NCBI GenBank assembly: GCA_963580285.1
Contig: CAUZLF010000697.1
Location: 1 to 64,000 of the forward strand
DNA: 64,000 nt
Direction of reading: 5' to 3'
From: Lucinisca nassula
Taxonomy: Eukaryota > Mollusca > Bivalvia > Lucinida > Lucinidae
Each line of letters starts with the position of its first letter. Position 1 is the first letter of the stretch. The translations under genes were made by a program, and so were the position numbers. Of the stretch, positions 11,041 to 20,736 are shown piece after piece. The notes under the pieces were generated by a model. The model was not told where the DNA came from. It did no database searches and saw nothing but the letters and a program-made list of their open reading frames with translations.

Positions 11041-11275
11041 ACGGGCCTCCGTGGCCTAGTGGATAAGAGCGCTGACTCTTAGTCATTAGGTCTCTCAACG
11101 CCGTAGGTTCGAGCCTCGCTCGGGCCACGTGTGAGACGCCAAGTTCTGCAACGGACGGTCAGGTGGTTTTTCTCCGGGTACTCCGGTTTTCGCCCACCTC
11201 TGATTAACGATCGGCTCGATATGAGTGAAATAATCTTGAAAGGGCCGTAAAACCCAAACCAAAAAAAAAAAAAAA
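11041..11275 (+). mobile_element. tRNA-derived SINE (CCTCCGTGGCCTAGTGG family), full length
   Basis: The tRNA-like head has A box TGGCCTAGTGG and B box GGTTCGAGCC. The tail is 'cgatcggctcgatatgagtg', AATAATCTTGAAAGGGCCGT and poly-A. Direct repeats of AGATTCCCACC (11030-11040 and 11276-11286, up to 14 bp with the A run) are the TSD. The same family occurs at 16047, 16578 (-), 23424 and 54809. Confidence 0.9.
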
Positions 11276-11530
11276 AGATTCCCACCCCTCCCCACACACA
11301 CACACCCTCCAATGATAGGGAAAACAAAACATCAAATAAAGTGAAAAATCTATCATTATGAACCTAAACATTCGTACAGACAAACAAAAAGTGCAGACCC
11401 AGACCCAGATCCAGTCTGACCAGGGTCTGCACTGTTTACTATTCTGTCTGCACCATTTGGACTCTTTGCTGGATCATGAAACAAACTTGTTAAAATTTTA
11501 CAATTACAGTAACTTCTCTGATCCAATCCC

Positions 11531-11814
11531 ATCACGCCTTGAAGAAATAGATTGGGCTGCATGATGCTTCTACGAAGAGCTGAAACCGACCACACATGGG
11601 TACTAGTAAACTGCTTTGACGTTCTGTGCATGCCCGGAAAAGTGGTGGGAGTTAGACCATCCATGAAAATAAACTGTATCAGTTTCATTGGGCAACAGGG
11701 CTTGAGATGTCATTTCATCTCAATTGGGTAAAAGTCTGATAAAATTGGAAGCAATGCCTCCAAAATAACCTAAAAAATGTTGCCGGGGACGTTGAACCTC
11801 AAATCAAACAAACA
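11531..11814 (+). mobile_element. SINE-like retroposon (GACGTTAAACC tail)
   Basis: GCCTTGAAGAAATAGAT to GCCGGGGACGTTGAACCTC and CAAACAAAC; the central region is more diverged than in other copies. Confidence 0.8.
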
Positions 11815-12859
11815 TTTACTCCTCAAAGTGTCCAAATATTTAGGATTTTTATGGTATATCTTATGAGTGGATTTAGTAATATTAAGAAGAAAAAGACAGC
11901 ATTTTCAAAGTAAGACAGCACTTTCACAGTATATGTCATTAATTGTTTTTTATTTTTCAGTGGAAAAAAAGGCATGACATTGCATGTGAATAATCTATTG
12001 GGCAGACAATTCAGATGAAATGTCAAGCCTGATTTTCACTGAAAAAAATGAGAAAAAAAAAACAACCAAAAAAAAAAAAAAACAATCACAGTCTTCTATT
12101 AAATTAACACTACTTTAATCTTATAACAGCTCACTGATCATTTTTATCAAATATATTTTAAAAATTCTCTTAAAGATCTGTCTGTTGAGGTTTAGCATTA
12201 ATAGCAACAATAGTTTTGGTGACATTGCTTTCAAATCTGTGTGGGCTTTTTTACCTGATCCAGGGCCTGACAGATCAAACTTGCAAGCACTTGCCCGGCA
12301 TTTCACAGCATCTTGAAAATAGCTAAGAATTACCATATTTCTTATTATTTTTTTTATGTCCTATATATTTTTCTGGGCAAGTGAAGTAAAAAAAAAACTC
12401 TTGCCCAGCCAAAATTTAGACTTGTATCGGGCAGCCAGGCAGTGGATTAAGATTAATTAGGCCCCGTCTGATCTGAGAGCAAAGAATCGATGTTCAAGTC
12501 CTGCAGTAACTCTTTCTACCATTATGTACATGTATAACTGCATGTATTGTAAGTTTATAAACATAATTATTGGGGCAGCCAGAACCCAAAATCACTTTCC
12601 TTGAGCATACCTAAATTATCTTTCTTGAGCATACTTGAATTATCTATGCAGTTAACCCATACTCACTCTTGCAGCTCTGCCATGGATGGATCCAGCTGTC
12701 GGTCCATCCATCCATTTCACAAAGCCTTCAAGGGCGGGAGGCGGTGGTATTTTGGAAAAGTAACTCTCCAGATTTTTAATTTTATAGTGATAAGTCTAAT
12801 GCCACATTAGTGTTAGTAAAATTATCACTATAAAAAATTTAAAGTCGGGTAATAGTGTT
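11815..12859. other. Unassigned; no supported gene
   Basis: Low-complexity A runs (12025-12085), a fragment resembling the 'catgacatt-catgtgaat' dispersed repeat near 11970, and no open frame with exon signals. Confidence 0.4.
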
Positions 12860-13160
12860 TTGTTTGTTTGATTTGAGGGTTAACGTCCCGACGAAGGCGT
12901 CAACATGGTACACGTAATTTTGGAGGCGTTGCTGCTAGCTTTGTGCGGTTTTTACCTCGCATTGAGATGAAATGACATCTCAAGCCCTGTCGCCTAATGA
13001 AACCAGTAGGGCTTATAAGCATGGACTGTCCGACTCGCACTGCTCTGCCTGGGCAGTCTTAGATCCTCTAAGTGGTTTACCCGTACTCATGCAGTTGGTT
13101 TCAGCTCTGTGTAGAAGCACCATGCAGCTCATCTATTTCTTCAAGCCCAAATGGGTGGGG
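12860..13160 (-). mobile_element. SINE-like retroposon (GACGTTAAACC tail)
   Basis: Minus-strand copy; begins TTTGTTTGATTTGAGGGTTA and ends TATTTCTTCAAGCCC plus a G run. Confidence 0.8.
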
Positions 13161-13293
13161 GATGAAATAGTACTCATACCTCTGATCTATTCCAGATAAT
13201 ATTCTATGTGGCTTTGCTTGGGCATTCATATTCAGTCAACATTTTGACCATCAACTAGGCCCTGGTGTATCCATTCACCTAGAATACACTTAC

Positions 13294-13470
13294 CTTCATT
13301 AGATATGACTGGTTTCTGACCCAGAATGGCTAATATCTTGTAGAACAGTTTGGGGTTAAAGTTGATAAAATGTCTGTGACTGTGATGTTTCACCGAGAAT
13401 GTGTCTTATGCAGCTCCTGTTTCACTTGGTCCCCAATGTTCAGAGACAGGCTCTGAAGTCCCTGTCATAC
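13294..13470 (-). pseudogene. Candidate broken exon, unknown gene
   Basis: On the minus strand, TTTCCAACAG precedes a 177-nt block that ends GAAG|GTAAGTG, so both splice signals look real. The last 112 nt are open and strongly protein-like (HFINFNPKLFYKILAILGQK). The first 60 nt read as LQSLSLNIGDQVKQELHKTH, but in another frame. In the frame of the second part there is one TAA stop. A single-base indel near 13400-13405, either real or a sequencing error, would reconcile the halves. I do not recognise the family. It could be a decayed exon, or an intact exon with one base error in the assembly. A likely partner is the candidate terminal exon at 9660-9719 downstream on the same strand. Confidence 0.4.
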
Positions 13471-13771
13471 CTGTTGGAAATGAAACAAAAGTCTGTGTTA
13501 ACCATTTCAACCATGCAAAACATGTAGATCCAGAGTAGACTGATCATAACAAGTCATCCAATTAGGATCAACATCTTGTTAATAATGCTGATTTTAAAAA
13601 CCCTCTATATATATGCAATAATTGATGAATCCAATATCAAAGATGTCCACATCGACACTTCAGAAATTGGAGAAAGACAGGCTAATTATTAACTGCAAAT
13701 GCAGTTCTATGGAGTATTTATGTCTATTCTGATGTACCGAAAAACTTCAATGACTCAAACTCCAACAGTGT
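13471..13771. other. Unassigned; no gene seen
   Basis: Non-repetitive, AT-rich sequence next to the minus-strand candidate exon, and probably intronic if that exon is real. Confidence 0.3.
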
Positions 13772-14010
13772 ATTTGCTTGCTTGAATTGGGGTTTAACAT
13801 TCCCGTCAACACTGTTTAGGTCATTTTGTAGGCGTCGCTTCCAATTTTGTGGTACTTTTACCCGACATTGAATAACATCTCAAGCCCTGCCATCCACACA
13901 GAGCTGAATCTAACCCCACACAAGTACTGGTAAACGGCTTAGAATGTCTAAGCCTGCCCAGGCAAGGCGGTGCGAGTTGGTATTTACATGCATGTAAACC
14001 CTATTTTTCT
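13772..14010. repeat. SINE chimera: minus-strand tail joined to plus-strand head
   Basis: 13772-13905 is the SINE tail and middle on the minus strand. 13906-14010 is the SINE head on the plus strand ('gagctgaatctaaccccaca' ... 'ggcaaggcggtgcgagttgg'). The two pieces meet in the middle of the element, which implies an inversion or a template switch. Confidence 0.7.
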
Positions 14011-14019
14011 CCTATTACT

Positions 14020-14215
14020 GCTACTCGCTCACACCTGAGCATTACGAGCAGGATTTCCTAGGTGGTAACCAGTACTTTTTTTTATTATTTTATTTTTTTA
14101 AGCAATGTGGATGAAGTGCCTTGCTCAAGGACACAACACTTTGGTCAGCGTGAGGCTCGAACCCGGAACCTCTCGATCACAAATCCGATGCGCTACCACT
14201 GCACCAAAGCGCTCC
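14020..14215 (-). mobile_element. tRNA-derived SINE (CTTGAGCAAGGCACTTCATC tail)
   Basis: On the minus strand: A box GGTGCAGTGGTAGCG, B box GGTTCGAGCC, then 'gtgtccttgagcaaggcac' and 'ttcatccacattgct'. That tail motif is widespread in metazoan tRNA-SINEs. Confidence 0.8.
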
Positions 14216-14465
14216 ACTATTGGTTCATTGGGCGCCAGAGCTTGAGATGTCATTTCTTCTCAATTTCGGGTAAGAGTCCCAATTTCTCCAAAATGACCTT
14301 AATAGTGTTGACAGAGATGTTAAACCTCAAATCAAACAAATAATTCCTGGGCAAGCTTAGACATTCTAAGCGGTTTACCCATGTCCAATACTCATGTGAA
14401 GTTAGTTTTAGCTCTGCGTGGAATCACATTGCACCCACATCTATTTCTCCAAGCCTCGATGGGCA
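14216..14465. repeat. Second SINE chimera: plus-strand tail next to minus-strand head
   Basis: 14216-14342 is the tail half of the GACGTTAAACC SINE on the plus strand. 14346-14465 is the head half on the minus strand. This is the complement of the arrangement at 13772-14010. Confidence 0.7.
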
Positions 14466-14478
14466 CTAGTAGCTTGTT

Positions 14479-14782
14479 TGTTTGTATTGGAGTTTAATGG
14501 CCCAGTCAACACTAGTCTATGTCATTTTTGAGCCAGTCAGTTTGCCCATTCACACTTCCTGGACAGGCTTAAATGTAAGCGGTTAACCAGTACAGTGCAC
14601 ATTCTTTCGCCAGAAACTGACAACTGCCCTTCTTGAATCAGGGGAAGGGGGAGAATGACCGTAGAAAAGATTTCGTGATCAACCTCCACTAAAGAACATT
14701 GCCGACCCCGGCAGGTAGAGAACCTGTGTCCTCCTGATCACCAGTCGGATGCGCATCCGATTAAGCTACCGAGGCCAGCCCC
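14479..14782 (-). mobile_element. tRNA-derived SINE (Thr-like head), with TSD
   Basis: Minus-strand homologue of the element at 5597-5908; its B box has decayed. AGTAGCTTGTT flanks it at 14468-14478 and 14783-14793, so it inserted into the flank of the SINE head just before it. Confidence 0.8.
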
Positions 14783-14793
14783 AGTAGCTTGTT

Positions 14794-15160
14794 GACCATG
14801 ACCTAATCAAGCCCATTCGTGTGTCCATAGGGAATCTTGGCTGTAGATGAGAAATTTGAAGGGTGACCAGGAAGATTTTCGCACTTTTTATCTTGCTAAG
14901 TTACTTTTATCTTGAACATTTAGTTGTGTGTGCATTAAAACTGCCTGGATGAGCAATTCTACCAAGTACACACAACATACTGATATTTATTAAAACATAA
15001 AAAACATGTACCCAAATCAGAGCACTTCTACTCATCACCATAACAAGTGCCTATAATGAACCACTTTATTATAGTGAGAATGTGGTTTCATGCTGTAATA
15101 CCAGCTTTATATATATATAAAAAAAAAATGGTATTTAAGTTTTGTCATGGATGACCCTCC
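14794..15160. other. Unassigned; no gene seen
   Basis: AT-rich, with a TATATATA run near 15110. There are no exon-like signals. Confidence 0.35.
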
Positions 15161-15164
15161 GTCC

Positions 15165-15450
15165 GTCCTTCCCACCACGTGAACAAGTCCGTGAAATGAA
15201 CACACCACTAAACATCACATTATACATTGAAACGGGGGCTTACGGGGGGGGGGGGGGTATACATTACTTTGCTTATTTCTGCTCCAAGACATAGGTTGTG
15301 GGTACTCGTTAGAAGCGCCGGTTCTAACGAGCACCCACAACATATGTTTGCAGTCAAAATAAGACAAATATCATGGATTTTCATAAAAAAAGAAGCAATT
15401 TTGAAGAGGTGAAAAAATGTAATATTTTCCACGGGTGTTATCTTAATGAT
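15165..15450 (+). repeat. Palindromic element P2, copy 2
   Basis: Contains 'cacgtgaacaagtccgtg', a G14 run (about 15244), the core hairpin 'cataggttgtgggtactcg' against 'cgagcacccacaacatatg' (15288-15346), and the trailing 'atcatggattttcataaa'. Confidence 0.85.
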
Positions 15451-15799
15451 CGGTCACAAACCTTGTCAATGTGACTACTTTTTTTTATTTTTTGCCCTAT
15501 ACACATATATGTATTGCTTAGAAACTGCAGATGTGCATAAGAGTATCCAAATTTTGATCTGAACCCCTAGGGTCATGGGGTGAGGTCAAAAGTCAAATTT
15601 TCAAGAAAATGCTTGTGAATGTAACAGTAACTACTTTTTATTTCTTGCACTATGGTCACCAAACTTGGTACATGTATCGCTAAGGAGCGCAGATGTGCAT
15701 AAGGGTATCCAAATTGTGATCTGAACCCCTGGGGTTATGTAGTGAGGTCAAAAATCAAATTTTCATGTCAATACTTGTGAACGCAACTTCTACTACGGC

Positions 15800-16212
15800 G
15801 GCTGTCGGTCGGGGCTTGAAGAAATAGATGGGCTGCATGGTGCTTCCACACAGAGCTGAAACCAACCCGCACACGAGTACTGGTAAACTACTTAGAGGAT
15901 CTAAGCCTGCCCAGGTAAAGCGGTGCGAATCAGACCGTCCATGCTTATAAACCCTACTGGTTTCATTGGGCAACAGAACTTTGAGATGCCATTGCATCCC
16001 TATCTCGGGTAAATGGCTCACAAAATTGGAAGCAATGTCTCCAAAAAGATTCCTGCAACGGATGGTCAGGTGGTTTTTCTCTGGATACTCCAGTTTTTGC
16101 CCACCTCTGATTAACAATTGGCTCGATATGAGTGAAATAATCTTGAAAGGGACGTAAAACCAAAATCAAATCTCCAAAATTACCTATACAGTGTTGACGG
16201 GGACATTACAAA
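15800..16212 (+). mobile_element. SINE-like retroposon interrupted by another SINE
   Basis: The head and middle (15800-16046) continue after the insert at 16171 with TCTCCAAAATTACC and GTGTTGACGGGGACATTA. It is itself inserted in the 165-bp tandem body. Confidence 0.85.
16047..16170 (+). mobile_element. Nested 5'-truncated tRNA-SINE with 9-bp TSD
   Basis: This is the tail half of the family at 11041-11275 ('caggtggtttttctc' ... 'gaaataatcttgaaaggga'). TCTCCAAAA is duplicated at 16038-16046 and 16171-16179, which shows insertion into the older SINE. Confidence 0.9.
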
Positions 16213-16365
16213 GAAATATTTATTCAAGTATGGTTGCAAAACTTGCTGCATACATGTAGATTGTTTAGGTACTGCAGATGTGCATGAGGGTATCCAAATT
16301 TTTATCTGAACCCCTGGGATCATTGGCTGAGGTCTTAGGTCACTACTCTTAACTGTCATTGAGAG

Positions 16366-16488
16366 GAGGAAATGAGATCTCAAGCCCTGTGGCCCAATGA
16401 AACCAACAGGTTTTATAAGAATGAAAGGCCAGGCTCGTACTGCTTTGACTGGACAGGCTTAGATCCTGCTACCAGTTTACCAGTACTT
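16366..16488 (-). mobile_element. SINE-like fragment
   Basis: Middle of the GACGTTAAACC family on the minus strand ('gatctcaagccctgtggccc' to 'agtttaccagtact'). Confidence 0.75.
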
Positions 16489-16577
16489 TTAAACAGCAGA
16501 CAGATAGATACATGTAGACAGACGTATCTATAGACGTATTGGATGAAAGAAAAAGGATAAATTGACAGATTGATATC

Positions 16578-16773
16578 TTTTGGGCTTTGGTTTGATGACC
16601 CTTTAAAGATCAGACTCTTATTTCACTAAAATCAAGCCGACCATGGACAAAAACTGGATAGAAACCACCTGACCTTCCGTTGCAGAACACTGCATCTCAC
16701 ATGTGACCCAAGCACTCAAACCACAAGTTCACAACCGTGAGAGACCTCTTATCCACTTGGCCACGAGGGCCTG
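16578..16773 (-). mobile_element. tRNA-derived SINE (CCTCCGTGGCCTAGTGG family), diverged
   Basis: Reverse copy: the head at 16773 reads CAGGCCCTCGTGGCCAAGTG and the tail lies towards 16578. It is more diverged than the copies at 11041 and 54809. Confidence 0.75.
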
Positions 16774-16788
16774 TCGACAGATAGGGTA

Positions 16789-17024
16789 GCGGCCCCCGCC
16801 ATTTGGTGTTTGAAGAAATAGATGAGCTGCATGATGATACTTCCATGCAGAGCTGAAATCCGACCGCACATGAGTACTGGTAAAGCGCTTAGAAGTTAGA
16901 GGATCGAAGCCTGTCATAGCAATGCGGTCCGAGTCAGGTCGTCCATGCTTATAAACCCTATTGGTTTCATTGGGCCACAGGGCTTGAGAAGTCATTCCAT
17001 CTCAGTGTAGGGTAATGCACAAGT
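16789..17024 (+). mobile_element. SINE-like retroposon, 3'-truncated
   Basis: From GGCCCCCGCCATTTGG to CTCAGTGTAGGGTAA. The tail domain is missing. Confidence 0.75.
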
Positions 17025-17040
17025 CATTTGAAACCAATGC

Positions 17041-17185
17041 CCCCCCCCCCCCCCCCCCAACCTACGGGGAGAGCGCGGACAATGACTTTTCACTTTCCAC
17101 AGCCCTGCTAGAAGCCCTGCACTGCGGGGGACCTCCAGAAGGTCACAGCCCCACTGTTTATAATAGTTCGTTCCACTGGGGGTAT
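17041..17185 (+). repeat. Poly-C led repeat
   Basis: A C18 run is followed by AACCTACGGGGAGAGCG and CACTGCGGGGGACCTCC. The same unit lies in reverse at 19060-19146. Confidence 0.6.
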
Positions 17186-17204
17186 ATTTGCATAATATCA
17201 AAAC

Positions 17205-18746
17205 CAAGGTTGGTCGGTAAATACCGGTGGCGGGAATTACCACTGGTATTTACCGGTAATTACTGTCCTGGGAAATACTCCAAATTTCAGCAAAAATAGG
17301 AAATACTGGGAAATATGATTTTTGTTTAGTTATTTCATAGAAAAACACTATAATATTTGTGTAATTTAATTGAAATAATGAACAGTTAGCTATTTTGCAG
17401 TATGCTTCCCCATACATATATGTCATAGGTCTGCTTTTACTCAATCAAACATAAGCATAAATATAAAGTGATCTGTGGTTATGTAGGGTGAAGAGTTATT
17501 TAAAATCACTCATATGCTTAAGAAGATAAAATACCATAATGATCCCAATATTTGGGATAGACATGTCTGGGCAAACAGTGCAGACCCAGATCAGAATCAC
17601 TTAGCTTCTTTAAGAGAGTTTGCCATTGGAACTAAATGTTTTGTATTTTAGTGTAACCATACAGTTCAATTTATTTGAGATTTACAAAAACTCTTTGGCT
17701 GTTTGAATTTTAACCATTTTGGTACCAAATGGAATCAGATGCCATGTTCTGATCTGGGCCTGCACTATTTGCCAGGGTACCCTGGTAAAATGGGTTTTTC
17801 AGATCTGTGGTGAATTCTTTGCTTCCAAAGGATAACCTTTTTATAGAACATATTTAACTTCACTACAGCTGGTGTATGGGAATGTGTGGCGGCGGTAAAA
17901 CTGCAGACTGCATCATAGTGTAGATTATATTTTCTTGTCCTTTGGGATCATTGATTCCATTGTGGAGTTTTGAAAATATCTGAGGGTCACTGATGAGGCC
18001 TAATTGGCCGAAACTAGCTAGTCTGGCCCAGAAAACATATACACTCCATATTTTCAGATCTGTGGTGAATTCTTTGCTTCCAAAGGATAACCCTTTTAAA
18101 TTTATAGAACATATTTAAGGATGTTAAATTACACTAGAACAGGTTTGTTTGTAAGTTTGCCAAGTAATCACACTCCTAATGCTAAAAGGTGTGATAATTT
18201 AATTATTTGTTTGAGACAGGTATTAAAAGGACACAGTTACAGGAATTTAAGCATAAAAGGTTTCTTAAATTATCTACAGAAAAAATTACATGTATTAACA
18301 AGTCAAGGGAAATCGCTGAAAGTTAAAAACTTACATTTTAGAATCACATTTGAAAAGAAATTATATACATTCTATATGCAGGCAAGGGTCCAAGGGTCTA
18401 TAGATCTTTATAGTTATTCAATGTAAAAAGGGCTTGAAAATTCTCCAAAAATTCACTTGTCCTACATAACTAAGTGCATGTAAACTTTGGTAAATGTTGC
18501 AAGGACTAAACAAACTTTTACTTGTCATTCAATTTTTTGTCATTGCAAGCAGACAAGTGGAATTTTCAAGCCCTGCATGAACTTGAAATAATTTTGCTTT
18601 CAATTAGCTAGGTAGTTGGGGAATATTAAGCAGTCTCAATTGGTACCACCTATGTAAATATATATTTCCCAGTATTTCCTGGGAATTCCCTGTATTTCCC
18701 GCTGTCCAGGGAAATATGAGTATTTCCCGCTTTTTTGCCAACCTTG
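17205..18746 (+). mobile_element. Non-autonomous hAT-like element, 8-bp TSD
   Basis: Terminal inverted repeat CAAGGTTGG ... CCAACCTTG. ATCAAAAC is duplicated exactly at 17197-17204 and 18747-18754; 8-bp TSDs are the hallmark of the hAT superfamily. Subterminal sequence is rich in short palindromes (TACCGGTA, GGGAAATAC). Inside are a hairpin-core fragment (17570-17790) and a direct repeat of about 60 bp ('cagatctgtggtgaattctt' at 17800 and 18055). The 101-codon frame at 18121-18426 is not a recognisable transposase. Confidence 0.85.
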
Positions 18747-18775
18747 ATCAAAACCCCCGCATTAATCCGGCACTG

Positions 18776-19059
18776 CATTGGGGCTTGGAGAAATATGCAT
18801 GATGCTTCCAGGCAGAGCTGAATCAGGCCTGCACACGAGTACTGGTAAACTGCTTAGAGGATCTAAGCCTGCCCAGGCAATGCGGTGCGAGTCGGACCTG
18901 ACCATCCATGCTTATAAACCCTATTGGTTTCATTGGGCGACAGGGCTTGAGATTTTATTTCATCTCACTCTTGGGTAAAAGTCCCACAAAATTGGAAGCA
19001 ACGTCTCCAAAATGACCTACATAGTGTTGACGGGGACGTTAAACATCAAATCAAACAAA
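18776..19059 (+). mobile_element. SINE-like retroposon, nearly full length
   Basis: TTGGGGCTTGGAGAAATATG to GTGTTGACGGGGACGTTAAA and CATCAAATC; a short deletion in the head. Confidence 0.85.
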
Positions 19060-19146
19060 ATTAACAGCACTGCGGGGAACACAGAGGGTAACTACCTGCA
19101 CATTAGCCCCGCTATCCCCTGTAGGTGGGGGGGGGGGGGGGTGGTA
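19060..19146 (-). repeat. Poly-G/C led repeat, reverse copy
   Basis: Reverse complement of the 17041 unit: G16 run at its right edge, CACTGCGGGGAACAC at the left. Confidence 0.6.
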
Positions 19147-19164
19147 GTGGTTACAAATGACTAG

Positions 19165-19262
19165 TGCATAAAAGTCCCACAAAATTGGAAGCAACGTCTC
19201 CAAAATGACGTTAAACATGATCTGTCCAGTGTTGATGGGGACGTTAAACCTCAAATCAAACA
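19165..19262 (+). mobile_element. SINE-like tail fragment with internal rearrangement
   Basis: The tail domain occurs with an inserted ACGTTAAACATGATCTGTCC before the usual GTGTTGATGGGGACGTTAAA. Confidence 0.75.
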
Positions 19263-19302
19263 TAAAAAGCTAGGGCAGTACAATGCTGAGTGTTTTGCTC
19301 AA

Positions 19303-19450
19303 GAATGGCAGATGGCTCAGTGGTGCCTCTGATGCTAGATAGAGCCCCCCCCCCCCCCCCCCCCCCCGCATTCGATCCCTGGAGGCCGAACACGCTCCAT
19401 TGGCTTAATACCAAAAAGTGCACAGTCCTTCGGATCTGGACGTTAACTAG
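19303..19450 (+). mobile_element. tRNA-derived SINE with C23 run between A and B boxes
   Basis: A box-like TGGCTCAGTGGTGCC (19313) and B box-like CATTCGATCCC (19370) are separated by a 23-base C run (19345-19367) where the anticodon arm side would be. A tail 'gtgcacagtccttcggatct' follows. Confidence 0.6.
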
Positions 19451-19660
19451 AGGCCCCCTGTGCAGGATGAGTCATCTCCTGTGCAGGTTAGAGACCCCTA
19501 CTGTTATTACATGATTAGGCTGTAGGCTTTCAACCCTGCAACCTGGAGTGTATGTAATGTAATTATGTACACCTCCGATCGCTGTATAAGTAGAAAGATT
19601 TCTGGCGTGGGACTTGAACCCCGGAAAAGTGCAGGTTAAAGCCCTCTGTGGGAATTACTA

Positions 19661-19788
19661 GTACATGATTGCCAATGTACTTTGTAGGAATATCGACTGC
19701 AAAGTCAAACAGTTGAGCAGGTCTTGTGCTGCAGCTGTGAGCTGTTCAATTTTTTGTACTTTCAGTTTCAGCCTCGGTGCTCGGCCAA
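19661..19788 (-). CDS. Candidate coding exon, unknown gene
   Basis: On the minus strand, an acceptor-like TTTCTCACGTTACAG precedes a 128-nt open block whose translation is non-repetitive and helix-prone (LKLKVQKIEQLTAAAQDLLN and a further 20 or so residues) before TAG at 19658-19660. A donor is not obvious: the GT candidates before the stop are weak, so the exon end is unsure. A GTAAGA donor at 19891-19892 upstream could end a short leader exon, leaving a 104-bp intron. I do not recognise the protein. It could equally be a chance open frame; the supporting context is the promoter-like block just upstream. Confidence 0.25.
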
Positions 19789-19892
19789 CTGTAACGTGAG
19801 AAATACGCAAATATTGGCCCAAATATTTATATAAAATATAGTTGTCTTTGAAGTTCCAACTGAATGTGAAATTACTGCATTGTTGTTCTTAC

Positions 19893-20130
19893 CGAAATTC
19901 TTCTAATAACTAAGGCATTGGTAATTATACGCCTCTGGCCAGCTGACAGCTTGAAAACAAAATGGCGACATATCGGTCAACAATTGTATGCAAATGAGCT
20001 TGTTGCCGGGGAGCTACTGGTTTCCGTCGCATTCTATCACAGGCGAGAAAGACGCCAAATAATCGGTAACCATTATTCATGAGCCTGAACATAGACGTTA
20101 TTTCATTGGATCACGGTTCAATTGGAATAC
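19893..20130 (-). promoter_or_regulatory. Promoter-like motif cluster, minus strand
   Basis: Reading 5' to 3' on the minus strand there are two CCAAT boxes (20105-20125), TTTGGCG (E2F-like, near 20055), the octamer ATTTGCAT (19990-19998), CGCCATTTTG (YY1-like, near 19972), and then a GTAAGA donor at 19892. This is one of the few non-repeat blocks in the window. The motif matches are seen; a promoter function is inferred. Confidence 0.3.
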
Positions 20131-20240
20131 TCAGAGTTATTCGCTGTGTTTTAATCATTCGAATTTTTTCGTACCTTGACGAAAGCTTTTCAGGCCTATG
20201 GTATGTTCTATCCCATAGTTCCATACGCGTTACCATTTGA

Positions 20241-20736
20241 CGCCACCTCGTGGCTGCTTCGCAGCCACAAGGCGGTGTCGCTATGAGATAGAGCCTTCAT
20301 ATTTGGCATGCATGTTCCTTGTGACAAGGTTTTCTCAGCCATTCAAAACTTTTGACCCATGACCTTGACCTTTGACCTACTTTGTCATAACTTTTAAAGC
20401 ATTTGAGATACAGCCTTCATATTTAACATGTAGGATCCTTGCGACAATGTTGCTTAGATGATCCTCTACCAAAAAGGCTTAAACAATCCCACTAGGATGA
20501 ACAAAATGACCACCGGAGGTAAAAATAGAAAAATATTGTAAATTTGATTCAAACGGAAACTCCCCCTAAACCCTAAGGCCAATTTGATTCAAAGTTCCCA
20601 GGAATGTTGCCTAGGTTACTCCCTACCATATAAGCTAAAATCACTCTGCTGATGAACAAGATGGCCACAAGAGCTAAAAATAGGATGTACTCGAGACAGT
20701 GACACACAGGTGAGCGAACCAGGGCCCTCTTGTTTT
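20241..20736 (+). mobile_element. Helentron-like element, short, hairpin head and tail
   Basis: Head hairpin CACCTCGTGGCTGC / GCAGCCACAAGGCGGTG (20245-20277). Two to three body units contain 'gagatacagccttcatattt' and 'gatgaacaagatggccac'. Tail AGGTGAGCGAACC, AGGGCCCT, CTTGTTTT (20708-20736). Confidence 0.65.

Larger units (their letters stand above)
15451..16350 (+). repeat. Tandem body of about 165 bp, split by a SINE
   Basis: 'gcagatgtgcataagRgtatccaaatt' and 'gatctgaacccctRgggt' recur at about 15528, 15689 and, beyond the inserted SINE, 16275. A hairpin head or tail is not visible. Confidence 0.7.

Noticed and set aside
18121..18426. 101-codon frame as hAT transposase
   Set aside because: No BED finger or dimerisation-domain signature is visible and the length is far too short. 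The element is non-autonomous.
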